Source: Fonsecaea monophora
Taxonomy: Eukaryota > Ascomycota > Eurotiomycetes > Chaetothyriales > Herpotrichiellaceae
Direction of reading: 5' to 3'
Length of the DNA stretch: 64,000 bases
Assembly: GCF_001642475.1 (NCBI RefSeq)
Contig: NW_019174010.1
Location: 90,354 to 154,353, forward strand
The position numbers were made by a program, and so were the translations under genes. The notes under the pieces are model-generated. The model saw nothing but the letters and a program-made list of their open reading frames with translations. It searched no databases and was not told the origin of the DNA. Positions 34,626 to 43,066 of the stretch are shown piece by piece (the first letter of the stretch is position 1; the number at the start of each line of letters is the position of its first letter).

Positions 34626-35022
34626 TTCTATGCAAAAGGCCAGTGCCACCTGACGAAACTGAATTTACTCCTCCCCTCGTCGCAAACCACAAACAAGCGC
34701 CCCACGTCGAGTTTTTGAGATCAAATGCATCCCCCTCTGGCTATCATCGGTTGGTGGCGGGGGTGGTGGTTGGTTGCTAGGCATGGAGATGCCCGTTCAG
34801 GGCCTAATGTGCACTGATAGGCGCCTCCTGGGCGTCTCTCTATTGGCGGGAGCGGCGTTGATGTACTGAAAATGGGGTAAGAGGCAAGAGGCTGAAAACA
34901 ATGTCTTGCAAAGCCTTGCGCTCGTCGAGAGTCATAGGGCGCAGTGGCACAAAATCTCCTTCGGGGTTACTTGGCTATCGGACATTGACTTATCTCTCCA
35001 GTCTATATCACGTAGGGTAAAC
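34626..35022. other. Intergenic: P5C dehydrogenase promoter / MpaB-like 3' flank
   Basis: About 400 bases upstream of the P5C dehydrogenase start. A GGTGGTTGGTTG-type G/T-rich tract lies near 34750. No gene seen. Confidence 0.4.
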
Positions 35023-36318
35023 TCAAGCTCGACCGACGGCAAACGGACAGCCGCCTGTCCTCTCCTTCTTCAGTCTTTCCCTGGTCATCTCCATTTCTTT
35101 GGATCCCTTGCCGGCGAACACAGATGGTCCTGTACTCCTAATCTCGAATCCTTCAGGATATGTACCTGGGTCTCCCGGACGGGGGATTCCAAGCAGGAGG
35201 TGAATCATTGCCCCAGGACCCCATCTATTCCACAGAGTTGCCTTGACGTAGACAGGTGCAGTGTCCCATGTAACATAGTACCGTCTGCCGTTCGCATCAG
35301 GCTCCTTGGTCATGAGCTGCTTTGCCATGAATGGTGGCCTAGGTAAAGCAAGATATCTCAGAAAGAAACGTCGCAATTCCATGAAGCCGTGGAAGAATGC
35401 TCGGTATGACGGCGGTGCCTCTTCGAACATGATAGCTTTCCTCAGCCGGTCGTCCAAGGGAGCACTCACAACCTTGGTAAGAATAGGCTTCATGAAGGGA
35501 GGATGAGTGCTCAGTAGCAAGTTTCGAGTCTGCACCGCCGTATCGTAGTTCTTCTGGTGAGGCACCATATATGTCTCCTCATATTGCTTCGACCAGGTAT
35601 CTAGCTCCCGATAGAAGTGCAGGCCATCTTTCCATCCTGTCGAGTATGAAGGGAGTTTCTCGAAAGAGATTTCCATCCCGTCACCCATGGCTTTGTGGAA
35701 TACGCCCATTGCGCACACTTCCAAGTCGGTGAGTTGTCTCCACTCGTACTTGTTGATCCATTCCACAGGCTGGGTGAGAAACAACGACAATGTATAGAGC
35801 ATGTCATCATTGCTGATTTTACCTTGTTTGATGTAATGCCCGTGTAAGTAATTCAGTCTGGCGTAAGCCTCGATACATCTATCGCTGTCCGGCTCACCAC
35901 CATACATATCGCCGAGCAATACACCGGTGTCGGCGTATCGCTTGGGCACATTCTTCTCTGCAACGAGTTGCGTTGTCTTTACCAAGAGCTCGCTAATGCT
36001 CGGAATTGCGTACGTCCGAAATAGTGCAAACTGGAGGCCTTTCTCGAACAGGGACGGAAATTCCAGGTCGCTCACAGCTCTGAGAATATCATGGGCTTCT
36101 TTGACGGTCATTCCTTCGTAAGACGGGTGCTCAGGCGTGCCATACTTGAACTTGGCGCGAAGGGCGTTCAGTCGGCGTAAGCGGAGAGCTGAGCAGAGAA
36201 ACGGGTAGGCCACAATCGCAGGGATGAGATAGTAGGACCAAATCCACGAGAATCCTGAGATTCTCGGCGTGGAGATCGATGCCAGTTTCGAGAATGACTC
36301 GTTCGAAAAGGTCGACAT
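35023..36318 (-). CDS. MpaB-like (DUF2236) ER-anchored oxygenase family protein
   Basis: 431 aa from ATG 36318 (MSTFSNESF), single exon. One hydrophobic anchor near residues 20-42 (WIWSYYLIPAIVAYPFLCSAL) is followed by a basic stop-transfer stretch. The catalytic-like domain has the features of the family that includes fungal MpaB and bacterial latex-clearing oxygenases: LFRTYAIPSI, RYADTGVLLGDMYGGEPDSDR, then RLNYLHGHYIKQGKISNDDMLYTL with paired histidines, and an aromatic WINKYEWRQLTDLE. Such proteins bind heme and cleave prenyl chains in studied cases; the substrate here is unknown. The frame stays open a further 126 codons upstream with a hydrophobic stretch (GLFTLLLVLFSVNTLV), so a longer N-terminus or an upstream exon is possible. 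No biosynthetic genes surround it. Confidence 0.78.
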   Translation of the reverse strand: MSTFSNESFSKLASISTPRISGFSWIWSYYLIPAIVAYPFLCSALRLRRLNALRAKFKYGTPEHPSYEGMTVKEAHDILRAVSDLEFPSLFEKGLQFALFRTYAIPSISELLVKTTQLVAEKNVPKRYADTGVLLGDMYGGEPDSDRCIEAYARLNYLHGHYIKQGKISNDDMLYTLSLFLTQPVEWINKYEWRQLTDLEVCAMGVFHKAMGDGMEISFEKLPSYSTGWKDGLHFYRELDTWSKQYEETYMVPHQKNYDTAVQTRNLLLSTHPPFMKPILTKVVSAPLDDRLRKAIMFEEAPPSYRAFFHGFMELRRFFLRYLALPRPPFMAKQLMTKEPDANGRRYYVTWDTAPVYVKATLWNRWGPGAMIHLLLGIPRPGDPGTYPEGFEIRSTGPSVFAGKGSKEMEMTRERLKKERTGGCPFAVGRA

Positions 36319-37482
36319 GATGCAAGTCGAAATGACCCTGTCCCTCTTAGATCGATTGCCGACGCTGACAAACAGTGCGTTGATGACTAGTCCCAGAAGA
36401 GGCCGGTGATGCGGCACCAGGGTGTTCACACTGAACAGGACAAGAAGAAGAGTGAAGAGGCCACGGGCAGTAGTTGGACTGGAAGCACCGAATATATAAC
36501 GAGTACCTTGCTGCGCAAGAGAAACTTTGGTCAGCAACTTTGAATCATTTCTAAGGGGGCACCGGGGGGGGGGAGTCGTGTGTGACTCGAGGTGATATTT
36601 CTGGTTAGCACACACCACAATAATTACCCCAGCCAGCTGCCTGCGGACATGTCGACATGGAGCAGGCGTAGTACTGCCGCCGTGCCTAGTCCACACTCGC
36701 TACTCGCGCATTACTTCTCTATTTATCGACTGCAGGTCCCACAATCATACTAAAGCACAGCCCATCTGATCAGACAGCGTTCTCGCCAGCCCGTGTCTGA
36801 TCGATTGCCTATCTCAGACAACACCAGACAATGTACCTACAGTACCTCGTACCACCCACAGCATCCTACGCGATACAGATCCGCGATGCCCGTCTGCATA
36901 AAGAGATACAGGGTTATGTAAAAGAACATAAAGAGGCTGTGAGATCCTGGAGATATGTATCTCCTCACCCACTTTAGCCGTGCGAGGAGTGGGCTTCTCA
37001 CACCGAGTCAGCCATATCGACGTCGAGATAAGGGTCTTCCAAATCACGGAGGGATCGAAATCGCCGTCCTCACCTATATACCTCGTACTTGGCGCGATTA
37101 TGACGGCTCAGGCCTAACTCAACCTAGGCCAAGTCGAACTACGGATTAGGCGGTACTCGTACTTGGAGTGCGATATCAAGGGACATATCAAAATGACACG
37201 ACTCTGTCGTTTCGGTGTCTGTACATAGCCCACTCTTGTTCAATTAGTTGACCTACCATCCCTCCCTTTCTAGACCATCCTTCGCTTGTTGTTACCTCTT
37301 TTCGAATTCAATATCCATCTTTAAGTGGCCAACATCCACAATGTTATGCAATTCCCATATTGTCACTCGGAGATCTAACATCCCGCGTCAAGTTCTTTAC
37401 AGGCGCCGTGCGAAACACGAATACGAGGTACGTGCATTACCATCATTCAGCCACAAATGTCGTGCGTGTGCAGCCGTCCACC
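36319..37482. other. Intergenic: MpaB-like upstream region / ligase-fusion 3' flank
   Basis: Holds a 10-base G run (36564-36573) and, at 36830-37180, several GTACCTAC / CTCGTAC words like those in other gaps. No gene seen. Confidence 0.4.
36564..36573. repeat. G10 homopolymer
   Basis: Ten consecutive G bases within a GGGGGC-ACC-G10 context. Length is prone to sequencing error. Confidence 0.8.
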
Positions 37483-39628
37483 CTATTCCATCTTCGCCGT
37501 TCCGTTTGCCAGTGCAATTGCGCGGGCAGCTGCTTCTTCAAAAGAATCTGTGATGGCGGTTAATATCGAGGGCTGGATCAACACAAAACATCGTCCACTT
37601 ACCAAAAGCATCGAGCTTGAGACCACTTTCCCGGATGAGTTTCTGTCCCTCGGCCTCCCTGGTTCCTCGGATACGAACGACCACGGGGACCTGCAGATCC
37701 AAGTCCTTGAAGGCTAACAGGATCCCTCGAGCAATCATGTCGCCCAGGGTCAAGCCACCAAAGATATTCACAAATATACACTTGACGCGAGGGTCCGAAG
37801 TCACGATTCTGAAGCCTGCCTTGATGGTATCGGAAGTGGCTTTGCCGCCGGTGTCCATGAAATTTGCCGGATGCCCACCTCGAGCCACCAATGCATCGAC
37901 TGTGTTCATGGCCAGCCCTGCGCCATTGACAATAGTTGCCAGCGTGCCCTCTCCTGCTAATTTGACATAGATCATGCCCTCTTTCTCAGCCTCGACTTCT
38001 TCACGCACTTCGCTATTGATATCCCGGAGAGCATGGACATCTGCCTGTCTTCCTGAGCTTCTGAAAGCCGCGTCGTCAAACCCAAACTTGGCGCCTTGGA
38101 CCTGGAGGCCTCCTTCGTTGTCGATCACGATTTTGGTCTGTAACACAAAAGCTTCTTTGGACATGAAGATATCGACCAGCTCCGCAATAAGTCTACCCAG
38201 GGAATGCTGGCCCTTTCCGGAAACACCCAAATGTGACGATACCGTCTGGAGCATTGCATCTGAGGTCGCTTCATCTGTCCCGTAAGCGAAGGGAAACTTT
38301 TTCGACTTGGCGAACGCCTGTGATGGATCTGTGGTGGGTGAGGCTATGATGCAAGGCTGCCGTGCTTCCCGATCAATAGAGATGGCAACGAACTTCTCCT
38401 GTAGTTCTGTGGGGTTATCAACCGTGGGTATTCCCCTCTGCTTCAACATGTCAAAGGCTTGCGAAGGTTTGATGTACAAGTTACGCCGTTGCTGAGGGGT
38501 GAATCGCGTATCAACCAGTCGAGGCCGCGTCCGCATTGTGTGGTAACCTCTCCGCTGCGATGCGGCTGAGGACCCTGTCCTGCCGTTGGATCCCGATTTC
38601 GATCGCTCAGCGAGCAACTTCTTCATGCCCTCACCCAATTTCTCTGGATGGTCAACAACCTTCACTCCGACATCTTCCAGAATTTTGATCTTTTGTGCCG
38701 CAGTGGCTTCTCCGGGAGCAGCCCATGCTCCTGCATGACCCATAATCCGCCCAGGCGGAGCTTCGATGCCACCAATGACCGACATGAAGGGTTTGGGGTT
38801 TGCAGTCCGCCGCTGATAGTCTTTGATCCACTCTGCTGCTCTTAACTCGGCGCTTCCCCCAACTTCCCCAATCATGATGATACCCTCGGTCTTCTCATCC
38901 TCGACCAGGACTTGAAAAGCTTCTGTGAAAGTGGTCCCTGCAAGAACATCACCGCCCATGCTGATTGCATATGTCTGACCCAGTCCCGCTCGTGTCGTGG
39001 ACGCGACAGCTTCATAGCTCAATGTGCCCGATTTGGCGATAATGCCGACGTTGCCTTCCATAAAGAATGGTAGAGGTTGGAATCCCAGGCGACATCGGCC
39101 GTGGACGTTGATGATTCCGGGACAGTTTGCGCCCACCAACCTCGTCTTCGACTGTGTTCGTAGCATTTGGTGTATCCTAAGGATGTCGTGTACAGGTATG
39201 TGCTCGGCGACCGCCACTATGAGGGGGATTTCGTTCTCAATGGCTTCCTCCATGGCCTTCACGGTGCCATTCCCAGGGACGTAGATGGCGCTGGCATCAG
39301 GCTTAAGCTTCTCAACAGCAGCTCTGACACTGGGAAGAACTGGTAAGCCCAGATGCTCACCCTCCACTCCGGGTTTGACTCCACCAACAATATTTGTACC
39401 GAAGTCGAGAGATTCCTGGGCATTCATAGTCGCTTGTCGTCCGGTAAAGCCCTGGTAGAGCACGCGGGTATGCTTCCCGATCTTGAGGTTATTGATTGTG
39501 TCGGCATAGCTCCGCCGTCGAGCAGAAGTCGAGAACGGGGCGACATTTCCACAGACGCCGTGTTTGTACAGGACCGACCACGAGGCTTTCTGGGATCTGA
39601 GTCCCCTCGGCAAAATGATTCTGGTCAT
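37483..39628 (-). CDS. Fused succinyl-CoA ligase-like protein: intact alpha half, degenerate beta half
   Basis: Exons 39628-37603 and 37547-37483 (55-nt intron, GTAAGT ... ATCACAG) give 696 aa. Residues 1-40 look like a mitochondrial import signal (MTRIILPRGLRSQKAS). Residues about 41-340 are a succinyl-CoA ligase alpha subunit: CoA-binding QGFTGRQATMNAQ, GEVGGSAE with the catalytic Glu near 255, and APPGRIMGHAG with the phospho-histidine at 298. Residues about 341-380 are a basic linker (SQRRGYHTMRTRPR) resembling a second import signal. From 381 the protein resembles the beta subunit (RRNLYIKPSQAFDML...), but most of the ATP-grasp domain is missing, including the nucleotide-binding AGGRGKG segment, and the metal-site EINP and following Asp are LQTK and Gly. 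The beta CoA-ligase domain is complete (VNGAGLAMNTVD, VNIFGGLTLGD) and splicing restores its end, LDAFDSFEEAAARAIALA. Activity cannot be assumed. Confidence 0.87.
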
Positions 39629-40829
39629 CCCACTGGAAACACACGCCGCCAGCTTGCAGGAGGGAGAAAGAGAAAATCAGTAACGCTCAATGCAAATACT
39701 ATATACACGGGCACCACGATCTCGGAGCTCCAAAGCCCGTTGATTGAACAGCCAAGATCGACAATGGGTAGCTCGAACAACTCAAAATGTCCCTGATATT
39801 GGATGAGGGGATTATATATTACAACAAGATTGGTTGGAGAAGGTCGGCACGGTAAATGTCAGACTTCGGGTACTGGATCAGTGAGGCGGGCAAATAACTT
39901 CCGAGGTCGGAGAGGGCGCCGCTGAGGAGGACAGCCAGGAATCGAGACGCACTTGGTGATGGTGCGGGTGTTTGCGGCCTAGTTTCCGAGACGCTAGCGA
40001 GTTTTCGAGAGCCAACGAAAGTTCGGTGGGCGAGATTATTGCTGGTTCTCGCGGTTTCTTCCCAGAGGTCCGATGCACCGCCGATCCAGGTACGGGGGGT
40101 TGCTTACGAGGAGATAAGTACTCCATAAGTAAGGATAGGGTAGGGGTGGAGGACGAGAATCGCCCGCGCTGCCCTGGAACCCACCGGGCCTAGAATCAGC
40201 AGTTCAAGGGTGAAATACGAGTAATGACCGCCGACTCTAGGATGCAACTAAGCGTGGTTGACAGGGGCACTGGGACGCTGACCATGTGTAACAGAGGCTT
40301 GTACGAGCGCTCCTGGGGTACCAAAGGTACCTGCCTACCTAGGTAGGTACCTAGGCACCTACCGAGCACTCGTACAGACAAGTTACACACGAGCACCTAC
40401 AAGTACGAGTCGTCTGGTGCTCCTCGGCCCTACTTTCCTTCCCTACATCACTGGAGATCCTGCACAAACAGCCCTCAGCACAAATGCGGGGATTGTTCTT
40501 AACAGGCAGACAGGGTTACAATCCCCCATGTGAAAACCACCCCCAGCTTGACCACGAACTATTTCATCCAGGCAACCCCGGCCGCCAAACTGTCGCTTAA
40601 CTTTGACCTCCGCATGCGATTCGTCATTGCGCCACGCTTTTGACACGAGATGTCTTGAGGGATGGAGCTCATTTTGCGGAGCACGTTGTTCGTGCAAAGG
40701 ACATCGAGTATCTTATGACATCGATCCGATCGTCTCGTTCCTGGAACATTGCGCTATATCCTTGCTCCTGAGTATTTGTTAGCCAGGCTGCGCCCCTCCT
40801 CTCTCAAAATCATCTCTTGGATAAAAACC
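39629..40829. other. Divergent promoter region with foldback sequence
   Basis: Between the ligase-fusion gene (minus) and the 40830 gene (plus). Contains the inverted repeat at 40285-40389. No gene supported. Confidence 0.45.
40285..40389. repeat. 105-bp imperfect inverted repeat (foldback) with TACCTAGGTA-type palindromic core
   Basis: The left arm, TGTGTAAC ... TGTACGAGCGCTC, pairs with the right arm, GAGCACTCGTACA ... GTTACACA. The centre is itself palindromic (CCTACCTAGGTAGG, flanked by GGTACC words). The whole stretch could fold into one long hairpin. No flanking target duplication is obvious and no ORF lies inside. It might be a remnant of a small inverted-repeat element. Confidence 0.75.
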
Positions 40830-41408
40830 ATGTCGGGCCAAACATCAATACACCCCAAGGCACCCGAGTTGCACATTAGACTTCCTAACCCTCGACCTCC
40901 ACCCTCGATGAAGAAGGCGGAACAAGTGATCGAGTCTTGGGAAGATGATGATCACTCTTCCCCCGTCGAAGGAGATTCCAATACTCATACACCGGTCGAG
41001 GGAACTGGCCTCTCTCCGAAACAGTCCGAGTCTGCAGATCCTGCTCTACGCCCACCTCCCCCTACCCCCATTGTTCCAAACAACGGTGGGCAGTACATTG
41101 ACTGGTCACCCGCCCAGGTCCTTGGAGGTGGCCGTCCAAGTACTAGGCCATTCACGCCTTCCGGAGCTTCCACGCCACAGAACGACTCTGATCGAGAACA
41201 ACGAAGACCGGAGAAGACGACGGCCACCGCTAGTCGAATGATAGCCGCAGGATTGGGGTTAAAAGCTCCCAAGAAGACTGAGGAACAAAGGCAGTATGAT
41301 CGAGCGGTTAGGGAACAGGAGATGAAACGAAGAAGCAAGGAGAAGGAGGAGAGAGCACGGGAAAGAGAAGCTGATGAAAAAGCCAAAGCTGCGGTTTGGG
41401 ATGATTGA
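40830..41408 (+). CDS. Small charged fungal protein of unknown function
   Basis: 192 aa, single exon, from ATG 40830 (context AAACC-ATG). I do not recognise a named family. The N-terminal half is Pro/Ser rich with an acidic KKAEQVIESWEDDD block; the middle has PIVPNNGGQYIDWSPAQVLGGG; the C-terminal 55 residues (GLGLKAPKKTEEQRQYDRAV, then a long Lys/Arg/Glu stretch, ending AAVWDD) form a predicted charged single helix or coiled coil. The clean alternation of ordered motifs and the sharp end at VWDD suggest a conserved protein rather than a chance frame. No signal peptide or membrane segment. A frame 27 codons longer exists upstream but is less likely. Confidence 0.72.
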   Translation: MSGQTSIHPKAPELHIRLPNPRPPPSMKKAEQVIESWEDDDHSSPVEGDSNTHTPVEGTGLSPKQSESADPALRPPPPTPIVPNNGGQYIDWSPAQVLGGGRPSTRPFTPSGASTPQNDSDREQRRPEKTTATASRMIAAGLGLKAPKKTEEQRQYDRAVREQEMKRRSKEKEERAREREADEKAKAAVWDD

Positions 41409-42092
41409 GGTCGATTGAATGCCAATGATCCGGGACGAGATCAAGGAGAGTCTAAAGATTTCTTGCTCGCAAGAATGTATATGCGGCAAACTTGTCGATT
41501 ACAGCTGCTGTGTCGCTATATCGGCCTGTTGGGAAGACATACCGCTGATGTCATGTCGGAGTCAGAAGGACCAGAATTTTGAGGTTATCTATCTGAACGA
41601 GAGATCTCATCCGTCCGTGTCAAAAGTGAAGGAATGCCATACTTTAATTTAGGTAGCCAAAAGTCAATGGAAAACCAAGTCTGCGTTTGGGGACGGTGAT
41701 AAGTATTCAACTATCAATCCACACTGTAGTGCAGATATGAAGTATAGGAGGAAGACGAGACAAATTCACTTGCCTCGAGTTGGATGGCATTTGTTTCGCA
41801 GATGCAGACACGCAGGATAAGTGCGGCGGTCGAAGAATGAGTGTTTGTTGCCTGTGTTTCTGCCTGTATCTCCACTATGACGCACATTGGTTGGCAAGAA
41901 ATGAAATGTCTTGCTCTCCCAAGTATCCCAGGTTCAGCCAGGTACCACATGTGCGGACTCTTCACAAACTTTATATCCATACATAATGCGATTAGTGCGC
42001 CGAGTGAGTTTCCCCCGTGTCTAGTCATACAATGTTTTGCTTAACTGTTGCATCTCAACTAGATTGCTACCTCCAAATCGGCATCCAACACG
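41409..42092. other. Intergenic: upstream of CMC4
   Basis: 684 bases between plus-strand genes, AT-richer than the flanks. No gene, repeat or clear promoter element seen. Confidence 0.4.
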
Positions 42093-42520
42093 ATGGTGAG
42101 CCAAATTCTAGGGGGCACGATGACTTTTCTCCGTTACTGGTATCACTGACTGTCGACAAGGGTCGCCTTGAAGACGATTTAAAGGCAGATCCTCCCTGCC
42201 ACCCTAGAGCGGTAAGGATTGGTTTCTGAGCTTCGAGATAAAGAGTCCACGCTGATGTTTCTGTAGTGTGCAATCCAAGGTATGTATGACCAGGCTCATG
42301 GAAGGCTCGTTAGCCGTTGATCATGAAAATGACACCTCCTCCCTACATAGACTGCCTGCAGAAAAACAACTACAAAGAAGAAAAATGCCAATCAGCAATC
42401 GACGCCCTGTACGAATGTTGCAATGCATTCTATAAGAATCAAGGAGATGATGCCTCCACGACCTCGTGTCCAAAACCCAAGCTGCTGAGGCTGAAAATGG
42501 AGCAACGGGGACAGAAGTGA
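42093..42520 (+). CDS. CMC4: Cx9C-type mitochondrial intermembrane-space protein CMC4 (MTCP1-p8 homologue)
   Basis: Four exons: 42093-42095 (the ATG only), 42161-42211, 42268-42280 (13 nt) and 42351-42520; introns 65, 56 and 70 nt. Total 237 nt, 78 aa. The 13-nt exon supplies CAIQ and joins PPCHPRA to DCLQKNNYKEEKC, rebuilding a conserved block of the family. Cysteines at 14, 19, 24, 35, 45, 46 and one in TSCPKP near 62; C14/C24 and C35/C45 have Cx9C spacing, as expected for a disulfide-linked helical hairpin imported by the Mia40 pathway. The C-terminus KPKLLRLKMEQRGQK matches fungal Cmc4. The ATG-only exon is the least certain piece: it is supported by a GTGAGC donor directly after ATG, a CTGAC branch site, an acceptor at GACAAG, and correct frame. 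Without splicing no continuous frame contains the motif. Confidence 0.85.
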
Positions 42521-43066
42521 AGCTACACAACTCGTACAGCACGAAATCGCCTTTGTCAATGGAGCACATACACCGTAAACAGATCCTGGGGATGCCGCAT
42601 GAGGTGATAGGAGGGTGGATGTAGCAACTCGATTTTTTCTACCTGAACCATCAATCCCGTTTTGTGAGGTCTGGTCAGCTGAACAGCGAATGCCGAAAGA
42701 TACTCTGAGGCAGTCGTGAGCACGCAAGAGACCCCGTAGGATCTGAACAAACATTGAACGTCCGTTCCGAGACTCTAATGACTACCTGGTTGACATTGAT
42801 AGAAAGAAAAGAAGAGAAGAAGAGGAAAAGAATTTCGAATGGCGCATTTGAAGACTTCAGCAATAGCCTAATCGGGTTTAGCTTGTTGAGTAAACTGCCG
42901 CGTCGCGTTGTGCAAGGGCAAAGATTCCAAAGAAAGCCAGATGCCCACAGATTCAAAGCTGTACTTGTAGGCTTTTCGGAGACATCTCTCCATCGTCCTA
43001 GGTCGAAATCTATTTTATTGTATTTGTCGAAAGATCTCTCGAACCGTCTGCGGTCGATGCGCAAAG
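42521..43066. other. Intergenic: CMC4 3' flank and NUP84 promoter
   Basis: 546 bases between plus-strand genes, with a purine-rich GAAAAGAAGAGAAGAAGAGG tract near 42808. No gene seen. Confidence 0.4.

Noticed and set aside
32811..41408. Secondary-metabolite cluster around the MpaB-like gene
   Set aside because: No polyketide synthase, peptide synthetase, terpene cyclase, prenyltransferase or pathway regulator nearby; neighbours are housekeeping genes.
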